Below are positions 50,814-58,957 of a DNA stretch of 64,000 bases, piece by piece. Under the pieces are notes generated by a model, which was not told where the DNA came from, did no database searches, and saw nothing but the letters and a program-made list of their open reading frames with translations. Every line of letters begins with the position of its first letter. Position 1 is the first letter of the stretch. The position numbers and the translations under genes are program-made. This DNA is from Enhygromyxa salina (GTDB taxonomy: Bacteria; Myxococcota_A; Polyangia; Nannocystales; Nannocystaceae): NCBI RefSeq assembly GCF_002994615.1, contig NZ_PVNK01000164.1, forward strand, positions 1 to 64,000. The letters run 5' to 3'.

Positions 50814-51596
50814 ATGTCGGTGTCCTTCTCTCTCACGACCTGGAACGTCAACTCGGTCCGCGCCCGGCTCGACAACGTCCTCACCTACCTCGACGAGCAC
50901 GAGCCCGACGTCGTGTGCCTGCAAGAGACCAAGGTCGAAGACCAGCTGTTTCCGCGGGTCCCCTTCATGGAGCTCGGCTACCAGCTCGCGCTCCATGGAA
51001 CCAAGGGCTACGCGGGCGTCGCGACCTTGACCAAGGGCGCCAAGCCCGAGGACGTCCAGCTCGGCTTCGCCGACGGGCCCAAAGACAAGCACCGACGGAT
51101 CGTCGCCTGCACCTACGCCGGGGTCCGCATCTACAACCTCTACGTGCCCAACGGGACCGCGCTCGGGTCCGAGGCCTTCACCTACAAGCTCGAGTGGCTC
51201 GCGCGGCTGCGCGCCGAGCTCGGGGCCAGGTTCTCGCCCTCCGACAACGTGGTCTTGTGCGGCGACTTCAACATCGCCCGCGACGAGCGCGACGTGTGGT
51301 CGGTCGAGGCGATGCGAGGCGGGACCCACTTCACGCCCGAGGAGCACGCCGCCCTCGACGCGCTCGAGGACTTCGGCCTCCGCGACTGCTTCCGCAAGCA
51401 CGACCAGGAGCCCGGGCGCTTCACGTGGTTCGACTATCGCAACGCCAGCTGGGAGCGGCGCCAGGGCCTGCGCATCGACTACGTCTACGCGACCGAGCCG
51501 ATGCACGAGCGCTGCACCGAGGTCGTGCTCGACTGGGAGCCGCGCGAGTGGGACACGCCCTCGGACCACTGCCCGTTGACGGCCCATTTCTCCTAG
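50814..51596 (+). CDS. xth: Exodeoxyribonuclease III / AP endonuclease
   Basis: The 260 residues show 'TTWNVNSVRARL', 'VVCLQETKVED' (metal-binding Glu38), 'YNLYVPNG', 'VLCGDFNIARDERDVW', 'RIDYVYATEPM' and the closing 'TPSDHCPLTAHFS'. These are the Asp/Asn/His catalytic set of the EEP family as in ExoIII and acts in abasic-site repair. The start at 50814 (MSVSFSLTTW) fits the family N-terminus. An ATG at 50763 with AGGAG three bases before it is an alternative that adds 17 residues. It is divergent from the thiolase. Confidence 0.92.
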   Translation: MSVSFSLTTWNVNSVRARLDNVLTYLDEHEPDVVCLQETKVEDQLFPRVPFMELGYQLALHGTKGYAGVATLTKGAKPEDVQLGFADGPKDKHRRIVACTYAGVRIYNLYVPNGTALGSEAFTYKLEWLARLRAELGARFSPSDNVVLCGDFNIARDERDVWSVEAMRGGTHFTPEEHAALDALEDFGLRDCFRKHDQEPGRFTWFDYRNASWERRQGLRIDYVYATEPMHERCTEVVLDWEPREWDTPSDHCPLTAHFS

Positions 51597-51630
51597 CAAG
51601 TTCGCCTAGCAAGTTCGCCTAGCAAGCTGG
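51592..51630. repeat. Three 13-bp repeats CCTAGCAAGTTCG over the xth stop codon
   Basis: The 13-bp unit CCTAGCAAGTTCG occurs twice and is followed by CCTAGCAAGCTGG. The first TAG is the stop codon of the exonuclease gene. It resembles the other stop-codon-associated CTAGCA repeats in this window. Confidence 0.85.
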
Positions 51631-51678
51631 AGCGCCGCGCGTCGCCGGGGGCGTCGCGGGGCGAGCTTTTCCGGCGCT

Positions 51679-52248
51679 TCAGAGTCGGGGTCGCGCCTCG
51701 GGATCGTGGACCGGCGGCTGGATGTCGAGCTCGCGCATCAGCGACTTCATCTGCAGGTAGGCGTCGTCCATCAGCGCGCGCTCGGTCGGGTCGCTGGCGT
51801 CGACCCACGATGACAGCGCGGTGAACGAGCCGGTCGCGCGGTTGTAGAGCTCGGCCTCCTCGCGCGCGCTCAGCCGCCGCCCGTCTTCGAGCGCGGCCTC
51901 GAGCTCGCCGAGGACCTCCTGGAAGCTGTCGATCGCCTCGTCGGGGCCGAGGGCGCCCGGATCTTCCTGCGGTGGCGGCGTCGGGACGAAGCGACCCTCG
52001 CCGGGGTCGTCGTGCTCGCGCGGCTTGCTGGCGTGATACGGGCGCACGAAGCGGGGCGGTCGCGCGGCCTGGCGATTGCCCTTCTTGGCGCGAAACTGCT
52101 CGAGGCCCTCGTCAAGCGGATCGCGCTCGGGCGGTGATCGCAGCGCTCGCCAGGTCAGGACCGCCGCGACGAGGACGATCACGCCGCCGACCGTAATCAG
52201 CAGGTGGTCGACCCGGATCTTGAGATTGCTGAGCTTTGGTGAAGCCAT
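51679..52248 (-). CDS. Single-span membrane protein of unknown function
   Basis: The 189 residues start 'MASPKLSNLKIRVDH' and have one clear hydrophobic helix at ~17-34 ('LITVGGVIVLVAAVLTWRAL'). A basic/Pro-rich linker and an acidic helical tail (~100-175, 'SFQEVLGELEAALEDGRRLSAREEAELYNRA') follow. The cytoplasmic N-terminus with a large periplasmic tail is inferred. I recognise no family. It is divergent from the VWA lipoprotein gene at 52362. Confidence 0.6.
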   Translation of the reverse strand: MASPKLSNLKIRVDHLLITVGGVIVLVAAVLTWRALRSPPERDPLDEGLEQFRAKKGNRQAARPPRFVRPYHASKPREHDDPGEGRFVPTPPPQEDPGALGPDEAIDSFQEVLGELEAALEDGRRLSAREEAELYNRATGSFTALSSWVDASDPTERALMDDAYLQMKSLMRELDIQPPVHDPEARPRL

Positions 52249-52361
52249 GCTGCTGGGCCGCGCACGAGCGAGCGTAGCAGTCAGGCCCCTCGCCAGCGAG
52301 CAACGGCCTCGGCGCGCCGTGCTTTCGCCGGAAGCTCGCAGGATCTTGATACCCTCGACCC

Positions 52362-53498
52362 ATGCGTGAGCTTGCCCTGTATCTCGCCGGATTGTCCGCC
52401 TTCTTCGTTGGCCTGACCCTCGAGGGCTGCAAGGACCCGTGCGTGATCGGCTCCGAGGGCTGCGACTGCACGGCCGGCGGCGCCTGCGACCCGGGCCTGA
52501 CCTGCCTGAGCTCGCTCTGCGTCAACGCCGGCCCCAACCCCGACGAGAACAGCAGCGCCGACGAGACCACGGGCACCGCCACCAACACCACGAGCACCTC
52601 GCCCGAGACCGGCGACGGCGACTCGGGCGACGGCGACGGCGACGGCGACGGGACCAAGCTCGACACCCTCGACAACGACACCGCCGACGACGGGCCCTGC
52701 GTCGACACGGGCTGCAAGAAGGTCGACATGCTGTTCGCGATGGACGGCTCACTGTCGATGGCCGAAGAGATCAACGCGCTCAAGTCTGGCCAGGCCTTCT
52801 TGTCGATCACGTCCACGCTCGAGAACATCAACTGCGGCGGGATCGACTACCGGATCGGGGTGACCGGCGACAACGACAACGGCTGGGTCACGCCCAACGG
52901 CTGGGCCGACCCAAACCCGTGGTTCGACAGCGAGGCCTACACCGCCGCCGAGATCTCGGTCCACTTTCAAAACGCCGCGACCCAGGTCGGCAACAGCGGC
53001 GGCGCGCCGCTCGGGTGCGAGCACGTCTTGAGCTCGGCCGTCACTTTGCTCGGCAACGACACCAGCGGCTTCTTGCGTGACGACGCGCTCTTGGTCCTGG
53101 TCCTGATGAGCGACGTCGACGACTACGGCTGGTACGACCAGTTCGGCGGCAACGACTGCGGCCTCGGCTGTCAGGTCTCGGGCCAGCCGGTTGCGACCCT
53201 CCAAGACACGCTCATCGCCCTCAAGGCTGGCGACCCGGCCGGGGTCTCGGCGATCGTCATCGCCGGTGATCCAATGATGGACGCCGGGTCCAACGGCTGC
53301 GGTCAGCCCCAGAGCTGCGGCGGCCAGGTTCAGGCCTTTCACGCCGAGCGCCTGTACGAGTTTGCGATGCTGCAAGAGGGCATGAATGGGTACAACCGGG
53401 ACATCTGCGAGGGCCCGAGCGCGGTCCCGGACGCGGTCGAGACCGCGCTCGCAGACAACATCGACCTGGCCTGCCAGGAGTTCCAGCCCGAGGGCTGA
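52362..53498 (+). CDS. VWA-like lipoprotein with Gly-Asp linker
   Basis: This 378-residue protein has a signal 'LAGLSAFFVGLTLEGC' ending at Cys ~23. Cys-rich 'CVIGSEGCDCTAGGACDPGLTC' follows, then a Thr/Ser and GDGDGDGD linker (~60-105). The VWA-like domain (~115-370) has 'KVDMLFAMDGSLSM' with an intact DxSxS metal site, 'LVLVLMSDVDDYG', and a Cys/Gly-rich end. A surface-adhesion role is inferred. The kinase-cNBD gene starts 42 bp downstream on the same strand and the two may be co-transcribed. Confidence 0.8.
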   Translation: MRELALYLAGLSAFFVGLTLEGCKDPCVIGSEGCDCTAGGACDPGLTCLSSLCVNAGPNPDENSSADETTGTATNTTSTSPETGDGDSGDGDGDGDGTKLDTLDNDTADDGPCVDTGCKKVDMLFAMDGSLSMAEEINALKSGQAFLSITSTLENINCGGIDYRIGVTGDNDNGWVTPNGWADPNPWFDSEAYTAAEISVHFQNAATQVGNSGGAPLGCEHVLSSAVTLLGNDTSGFLRDDALLVLVLMSDVDDYGWYDQFGGNDCGLGCQVSGQPVATLQDTLIALKAGDPAGVSAIVIAGDPMMDAGSNGCGQPQSCGGQVQAFHAERLYEFAMLQEGMNGYNRDICEGPSAVPDAVETALADNIDLACQEFQPEG

Positions 53499-53540
53499 TC
53501 CAGTGCTACAACCACGCCGCGATGGTGGGGGCCAGCACGG

Positions 53541-55175
53541 ATGACGGGTGAAGGCGGCGAGCAGGAGCCCGCCGTCCAGGCGTTGATTGACTCGATCATC
53601 TTCGATCACGCCGAGCGCCTCGATCGGAGTCAGGGCGAGATCGCCCGGGGCGGCATGGCCACGGTCGAGGCCGCCGTCGACCGCACGCTCCGCCGTCGCG
53701 TCGCGCTCAAGCTGATGCACGCGGACTACCAGCGCTCGACCCTCGCGGTCCGCAGCTTCATGCGCGAGGCCCAGATCACCGGTCAGCTCGAACACCCCAA
53801 CATCGTCCCGATCCACGAGCTCGCGGTCGACGCAGACGGGCGCCTGTTCTTCACCATGAAGCTCGTCGAGGGCCGCACGCTCCTCGAGATCCTCGACGAC
53901 CTGCGCGCCGCTCACGATCGCAGGGGTCCGCGCGGGCTCTGGATCTCGACGACCCTCGACCACGACGAGCTCCTCGGCCTGATCGACGTGTTCCTCAGAG
54001 TCCTCGACGCGGTCGCCTTCGCCCACTCCCGCGGCATCGCCCACTGCGACATCAAGCCCGAGAACATCATGGTCGGCGACTTCGGTCAGGTCTACCTGAT
54101 GGACTGGGGCATCGCGAAGGGCCTGCCCGAGCGCGACGGCGACGACCCGACCACCCGGGCCGCGCGCGTGCGCGACACCTTGCTCCCGACCCCGGGCACC
54201 ACTCACGTGGTCATGGGCACGCCCTCCTACATGAGCCCCGAGCAAGCCCGCGGCGAGCGGGGCGAGGTCGACCATCGCTCCGACATCTTCGCCCTCGGCG
54301 CGCTGCTGTTCGAGATCCTCACCGGCCACCCGCCCTACCAGGGCGACGACGCCGTCGAGGTCCTCAACCAGGCCAAGGCCTGCCAGGCCGTGCTGCTGCC
54401 GCACCTGGCGATCGCCCGTGAGCTGCGGCGGATCGTGAGCGTGGCCATGAGCCCCGATCCGGACCAGCGCTACCAGAGCGTCGAGCAGCTCCGCGCCGAC
54501 CTCCGGGGCTTCATGCGCGGCGGCGACAACTTCCCCCGCCAGCGCTTCACCAAGGGCGAGTGGCTGATCCGCGAAGGCGAGGTTGGTGACGCCGCGTATA
54601 TCCTGGTCTCGGGCCGCTGCGAGGTCCGCAAGCAGATCAAGGGCAAGCACAGGCCGCTGCGCACGCTCGGGCCCGGCGACGTGTTTGGTGAGACGGCGAT
54701 CCTCGCGTCGACGCCTCGAACCGCGAGCGTCGTCGCCCTGACCGAGGTCGTCGCGGTGATCGTGACCGCCGACGTGCTCGAGCGCGAAGTCGACGCGATG
54801 AAGCCGTGGATGGGCGCGTTCATCCGCGTGCTCGCGCGGCGCTTTAGCGAGGTCGAAAAACGGGTCGCCCGCGGCGTCCGGACCACCTTGACCCCGCAGG
54901 GGTCTACCCGCGTGGATCCGGCCCAGATCGCCAACCTCGCCCTGATGACCCTCAAGACCTGGGGCCGACGGGACCCCGAGCTCGGCCGCTCGATGAGCGC
55001 GATCGCGCTGTGTGAGTCGATCGCCAAGCTCGTTGGCCTGAGCGAGGACTCGGTGCTGAAGATCCTCCGCCAGTATGCGCACTTCAACATTGAGCTGACG
55101 CAAGATCAGATCTCGCTGGCCGACGAGCGCGGGCTGGTCGCGGAGCTCAGCCGCTTGATGACGGGCTCCTTGTAG
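53541..55175 (+). CDS. Serine/threonine kinase fused to a cyclic-nucleotide-binding domain
   Basis: The protein has 544 residues. The kinase domain (~30-330) has '[10 protein letters not shown]' as Gly loop, Lys57 in 'VALKLM', '[10 protein letters not shown]' (168-170; the HRD Arg is Cys, so a non-RD kinase), 'MDWG' (188-190; Phe of DFG is Trp) and '[13 protein letters not shown]'. A cNMP-binding domain (~350-440) follows: '[23 protein letters not shown]', '[19 protein letters not shown]' (the phosphate-binding cassette with Gly-Glu and Arg). The C-terminal ~100 residues are helical without a clear helix-turn-helix. The layout suggests cAMP- or cGMP-controlled kinase activity, analogous to eukaryotic PKG but with reversed domain order. 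Confidence 0.87.
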   Translation: MTGEGGEQEPAVQALIDSIIFDHAERLDRSQGEIARGGMATVEAAVDRTLRRRVALKLMHADYQRSTLAVRSFMREAQITGQLEHPNIVPIHELAVDADGRLFFTMKLVEGRTLLEILDDLRAAHDRRGPRGLWISTTLDHDELLGLIDVFLRVLDAVAFAHSRGIAHCDIKPENIMVGDFGQVYLMDWGIAKGLPERDGDDPTTRAARVRDTLLPTPGTTHVVMGTPSYMSPEQARGERGEVDHRSDIFALGALLFEILTGHPPYQGDDAVEVLNQAKACQAVLLPHLAIARELRRIVSVAMSPDPDQRYQSVEQLRADLRGFMRGGDNFPRQRFTKGEWLIREGEVGDAAYILVSGRCEVRKQIKGKHRPLRTLGPGDVFGETAILASTPRTASVVALTEVVAVIVTADVLEREVDAMKPWMGAFIRVLARRFSEVEKRVARGVRTTLTPQGSTRVDPAQIANLALMTLKTWGRRDPELGRSMSAIALCESIAKLVGLSEDSVLKILRQYAHFNIELTQDQISLADERGLVAELSRLMTGSL

Positions 55176-55203
55176 ATCGCCCGCTCGCGCGTCATGGCGA
55201 GCA

Positions 55204-55218
55204 CGCTGGGCCCCAGCG
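55204..55218. terminator. Possible bidirectional stem-loop between convergent genes
   Basis: CGCTGGG and CCCAGCG are perfect complements separated by one base, 28 bp past the kinase stop and before the convergent secreted-protein gene. There is no U-tract, and the usable loop requires opening the inner pairs. A 9-bp ACCACGGCC repeat follows (to about 55250). Confidence 0.35.
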
Positions 55219-55281
55219 CCCGCGCGGCCACCACGGCCACCACGGCCACCCCTCACAGCCGTGCTGGCCCCGCCGCATCGA

Positions 55282-55767
55282 CTACTGCAGGGTCACCGTC
55301 CCGGACCCGTAGAACTCCAAGGAGCCGCCAAACCAGTCCCGACCGATCAACAGATCGGCCGACTCGACCTCCGTGCTGCCGGGCTCGCAGACCGGGTTCG
55401 ACAGCTCGTAAAAGTAGCCCTGGCTCGGGCTCTCCCAGGCGATCGACGTCGTCGACGGCTCGAATTCGTAGGATGTGTCCGCGAGCGTGAGCAGGCCCGG
55501 CAAGCCCCACCCGCCGTACCAGCCCGGCGCCATCGTCGTCACCGTTGCCTGGCCCTCGTCGAACTCGACGCTGATCGAGCTCCCGTTCGGATCGATCTCG
55601 TTGGTGCCCTCGAACAGCGCGTCGTCGTTGATACCGACCCAGTCGACCGCGGCGCTACCGCAGGCGCGGGCCTCGGCCGTCGAGGATGCCAACACCACGA
55701 GGCTGCCGAGCGCGAGGGCGAGGACCGCATGGGGCCGGCGAGTCTGAAGATTGAGTGTGCGATTCAT
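55282..55767 (-). CDS. Secreted protein of unknown function
   Basis: The 161 residues begin 'MNRTLNLQTRRPHAVLALALGSLVVLASSTAEARA', a classical signal peptide with an Ala-x-Ala cleavage site before Cys. The mature part (~125 residues) is acidic and beta-rich, with 'GWYGGWGLPGLLTLADTSYEFEPS' and two Cys. No family is recognised. An AGAAAGAGAGA sequence upstream of the ATG is a good ribosome-binding site, and an AT-rich stretch (about 55790-55815) may hold the promoter. It follows the cytochrome gene by 110 bp on the same strand. Confidence 0.65.
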   Translation of the reverse strand: MNRTLNLQTRRPHAVLALALGSLVVLASSTAEARACGSAAVDWVGINDDALFEGTNEIDPNGSSISVEFDEGQATVTTMAPGWYGGWGLPGLLTLADTSYEFEPSTTSIAWESPSQGYFYELSNPVCEPGSTEVESADLLIGRDWFGGSLEFYGSGTVTLQ

Positions 55768-55877
55768 TGTGTATCTCTCTTTCTTGTTTGTGTGTCTTGA
55801 TTTAATTTTTATCGGGTCCAGAGCGGCGATCAATTCAGAGTCGCGCCTGGCGGTGTGAATTCAACCTGGCCGGGCTG

Positions 55878-56318
55878 CTAGCGAGGTATGACGATCTCCG
55901 CGGCGAGGGAGCCGCTCAGCTCTTCCTCGAGCTCAATACCGTTAGCGAACAACGCAAACGCCAAGATCGCGTAGTACTCGTCTGCCATGAGGCTGCCCGG
56001 GTCGGCTGGCGGCATGTTGGCGACGGCGAAGGCCCCGACGTCGGCGACGGTCTCGAATTGCGTGTCACGAACCGCGCCCGGGGCAGGATCGAGGGGCAGC
56101 GCCCCCTCCGTGAGGCCGACGAGCGCCGGCGCCTGCGAGGTCCCGCTGCCATCGTCGCCATGGCAGCTCGCGCAGTGGTCGGCGTAGAGCACCGAGCCCT
56201 CGCTGACCTGAGCGGCGAAGGGGTCCTCCATTTCGGGATCGTCTAGGGGCGTCGTCGCTGCGCAGCCCAGCCCCCCGAGTGCGCAGAACATCAGTATCGA
56301 TTGTTTGATCTCGAGCAT
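55878..56318 (-). CDS. Cytochrome c family lipoprotein
   Basis: This 146-residue protein has a signal 'ILMFCALGGLGC' ending at a lipobox Cys (~20). The haem site is 'CASCHGDDGSG' (~50), and 'NMPPADPGSL' supplies the axial Met. It is a class I monohaem cytochrome anchored to the membrane, probably an electron shuttle. The stop codon CTA (minus strand TAG) lies in a short 13-bp copy of the dispersed repeat end (55868-55880). It follows the ECF sigma gene by 39 bp, so the pair is probably one operon. The ATG at 56318 is preferred to the overlapping GTG at 56321. Confidence 0.88.
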   Translation of the reverse strand: MLEIKQSILMFCALGGLGCAATTPLDDPEMEDPFAAQVSEGSVLYADHCASCHGDDGSGTSQAPALVGLTEGALPLDPAPGAVRDTQFETVADVGAFAVANMPPADPGSLMADEYYAILAFALFANGIELEEELSGSLAAEIVIPR

Positions 56319-56357
56319 CACCGGTTTAGAGTCACGGTGAAGCCCGATCGTTACAGA

Positions 56358-57038
56358 TCAATCAGCGCTTGGGCCCTCAAGCTCGGCGAGCACCCGAGAG
56401 ACCACCCGATCGCAGCGTGGGGCATAGAACCTGAACATCTCCTCGACCGCCCCGCCCGCGACGTCCCGCAGCCGCCGCTCGACCTGTTGCCTCGCACGAT
56501 GGACCCGGACCCGGACCGCGACCTGCGAGATGCCGAGGGTCCGCGCGACCTCGCGGGTCGACTCCCCTTGCACGGCCCGGAGCACGAAGGCGGTGCGCAG
56601 GGACTCGGGCAGGCGATCCACCGCCTCTTCGAGCATGGTCGCCATCTGGCCGAAGTAGGCCGCGCGCTCGGGGTCCTCGCCCGCGCTGCCCCCGACCGGG
56701 ACCTGCTCCTCGTTCTCGGACACGACGAGGCGGGGGCCCCGGGGCCGCAGGGCGCGGCTGGTCTCGTTGAGGGCGATGCGGACGAGCCAGGTGCTGAAGC
56801 GCGCGCGCCCTTCAAATTGGCCGAGCGCGCGAAAGGCCGCGACGTAAGCGCGCTGCATGACCTCCTCGACGTCGGCCTCGTTTTGGACCCGCGAGCGCAC
56901 GGCGCGATACACACGCTCATTGTGACGACGCATGAGGGTCTCGAAGGCCCGGGTGTCCCCGCTCAGCACGCGCGAGATGATCTCGGCGTCGGTGATCGAG
57001 TCGTCCGGCGCATCGTGGCGGCGCGAGAGGAGGCCCAT
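56358..57038 (-). CDS. ECF RNA polymerase sigma factor
   Basis: The 226 residues contain sigma region 2 (~30-95: 'FETLMRRHNERVYRAVRSRV', 'DVEEVMQRAYVAAFRALGQFEGRARFSTWLVRIALNE') and region 4 (~150-205: 'LPESLRTAFVLRAVQGESTREVARTLGISQVAVRVRVHRARQQVERRL'). This is standard for extracytoplasmic-function sigma factors. No anti-sigma gene is adjacent; the downstream gene encodes a cytochrome c lipoprotein. A role in envelope or redox response is plausible by context only. Confidence 0.93.
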   Translation of the reverse strand: MGLLSRRHDAPDDSITDAEIISRVLSGDTRAFETLMRRHNERVYRAVRSRVQNEADVEEVMQRAYVAAFRALGQFEGRARFSTWLVRIALNETSRALRPRGPRLVVSENEEQVPVGGSAGEDPERAAYFGQMATMLEEAVDRLPESLRTAFVLRAVQGESTREVARTLGISQVAVRVRVHRARQQVERRLRDVAGGAVEEMFRFYAPRCDRVVSRVLAELEGPSAD

Positions 57039-57144
57039 ACTACTATGAGGCGCGGACGCCTCGGTCTGTTACACACAATTTGGCGCGTGGGGGACGAGCG
57101 GCGCGGGTGCCTGGCGCAGCCCGCGCTCGCTCGAGTGCGATCGC

Positions 57145-57873
57145 TCAGCTCACGATATAGGTCGCGCGCCCTTCAACCCTCGCGACCTTCTCGTAGCGCA
57201 CCTGCTGGCCCATCGGCGGTCCGGCGATCGTCGTCTGCACGAGGGTCTCGAACACCATGGCGTCGATCTTGACCGTCTCGTAGCCCGACACCCGCGTGGC
57301 CGGAAGCAGCAGCGAGAACAATTCGCTCTCGCCGTCGGCCGCCTCCTTCAGGGTCACCGTGATCAGCTCGCCGATCGGGGTCCGCTGAATCCTGATCTGC
57401 CGCCCGTAGAAATAGCGGTCCCCGTAGCTCAACAGCGGATCCCCCGCGATGTTGGCCTGGGTGAACGAGATCCGCTTGCCCTCGTGCTCGAGGTCAAACT
57501 GATTCGCGCAGTGGAGGTAGACGAGGGCCTTGGTCTCTTCGACCGCGAGCTCGCCCGCGTCCTCGACCGCGACCTCGTGGGTGCCCGCGGCGTCGCGGAC
57601 CCTGACGGACTCCAGGTCGCGGTCGGTCCGGAAGCTGCTGTGGACGCTAAAGGGCGTCAACAGCTGGATCTGCGGACCCTCGGGCGCGAGCCACCACAGC
57701 TCGTAGGTCCGCGCCTCGCCCGGCTCGGGCGCGGCCTGCAGCCAGACCTTGTAGTTCGGCGTCGGCGTGTCACCGACGGCAAACAACACGATCATCTTGC
57801 CGACTTGACGGGCGCGATAGGAGGCCGTGCCCAGGGTCGGGCGACGGCCATTCGATTCTTGATCTTCGTTCAC
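57145..57873 (-). CDS. Conserved-looking protein of unknown function in a SIMPL operon
   Basis: This 242-residue protein has a GTG start that overlaps the upstream SIMPL stop codon (GTGA). It is beta-rich with 'TPTPNYKVWLQAAPEPGEARTYELWWLAPEGPQIQLLTPFS' and 'GYETVKIDAMVFETLVQTTIAGPP', and has no signal peptide, membrane helix or obvious catalytic motif. I do not recognise the family. Coupled translation suggests it acts with the SIMPL protein. Confidence 0.6.
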   Translation of the reverse strand: MNEDQESNGRRPTLGTASYRARQVGKMIVLFAVGDTPTPNYKVWLQAAPEPGEARTYELWWLAPEGPQIQLLTPFSVHSSFRTDRDLESVRVRDAAGTHEVAVEDAGELAVEETKALVYLHCANQFDLEHEGKRISFTQANIAGDPLLSYGDRYFYGRQIRIQRTPIGELITVTLKEAADGESELFSLLLPATRVSGYETVKIDAMVFETLVQTTIAGPPMGQQVRYEKVARVEGRATYIVS

Positions 57874-58502
57874 GATACCTCTGTGCGAAACACGATCCGA
57901 ACCGTCGCCGAGATCGTGAGGTTGTCGGGGAGTACGGGGGTTGCGACGGACTCGGCCATCATCGCTTCGGCGCGAAAGACGACCCGGCCGCCAGTGTTGA
58001 CCTGAATGCTTTCGGGGCCCCGGAGCGTGATCTGGGCGGCGTTGGCGACGAGCGAGGCCTCGGCGAAGGCCTGCTTGACCGCGATCCGCAGGGCCTCGTC
58101 GCGGTGCGGGCCCTCGTCCTGGATACCAAATTTGATCCCGCTGCTTTGGTTGGCGCCGGCCCCGATCCCAACGTCGAAGATCTGCGCCGCGTAGGCGATC
58201 TTGGTCTTCACGCTCACGCCGTTGGTCGCCCGAAAGCCGGTGATCTTGCTCGTGCGGGTCATCGAGTCGTAGGTCGTGAGAGGCCGGACGCTGAGGCCGC
58301 TGGTCGTCACCCCGTGGTTGGGCTGCTGCTCGACGGCGTCGATGACGGCCTGGGTTTGCATGGCGTTCGTCGCGGCCGCCTCGGCCGCGGTCTTGGCGTC
58401 GGTGATGACGCTAAATCGGATCGTGGCCTCGTCGGGCGCGACCTCGATGTTACCGGTGCCAGAGACTTCGAGCGTGCCCATAAAAGATTTGTCGTTTTGC
58501 AT
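57870..58502 (-). CDS. SIMPL (DUF541) domain protein
   Basis: This 210-residue protein has the family pattern: 'LEVSGTGNIEVAPDEATIRFSVITDAKTAAEA' at the start, 'GVTTSGLSVRPLTTYDSMTRTSKITGFRATNGVSVKTK' in the middle and 'DEALRIAVKQAFAEASLVANAAQI' near the end. SIMPL proteins are usually periplasmic with a signal peptide; none is visible here, so the copy may be cytoplasmic. AGAAGG lies before the ATG. It leads the two-gene operon with the protein at 57145. Confidence 0.87.
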   Translation of the reverse strand: MQNDKSFMGTLEVSGTGNIEVAPDEATIRFSVITDAKTAAEAAATNAMQTQAVIDAVEQQPNHGVTTSGLSVRPLTTYDSMTRTSKITGFRATNGVSVKTKIAYAAQIFDVGIGAGANQSSGIKFGIQDEGPHRDEALRIAVKQAFAEASLVANAAQITLRGPESIQVNTGGRVVFRAEAMMAESVATPVLPDNLTISATVRIVFRTEVS

Positions 58503-58957
58503 GTTTTTTACCTTCTGTTATTATCCGAATGCTCAATCTGTATTCCAGGTGACAGCGAGCAACCACGCCCCCTGCCTTGGCCATAGCCTCCCATCCCAAC
58601 ACCGACCGCACCAATGCAATGGTTGCAGGTCCTCTTACTATTAATAAAGTGCCCTCACCGAGTCGCCAGTCTCGCCGACCGATCGCTGACTGGCGGCCGC
58701 CCCGGCCGCCCCGGCCTCCCCGGCATCGCGGGGCACGACGCCCCAGAGGGCGCGCGCGTCGACCTGTCGCACCAGGCGCGGATCGTCCATGAGCCGACCA
58801 TGGGGCAATCACGCCAAGCCGCGGACCTGGCCCGAGCAAGACAACTCCGCGCAATCGTTGCGGCCCGACAATTCAACCGGCGGCTCTGCAAACATAGCCG
58901 AGCAAATTCAAGCGCCGCACGTCGAGACCGTGAGGGTCCCGCGCTAGGGTGCGAATC
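58503..58957. other. Divergent intergenic region, no supported gene
   Basis: This 455-bp stretch separates the SIMPL operon from the oxidoreductase. The part next to the SIMPL gene is unusually AT-rich (58501-58560, 58625-58645) and probably holds its promoter. The middle (58665-58730) is a CCGGCCGCC-type 9-bp repeat with very high GC. I find no coding frame with family support. Confidence 0.5.
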
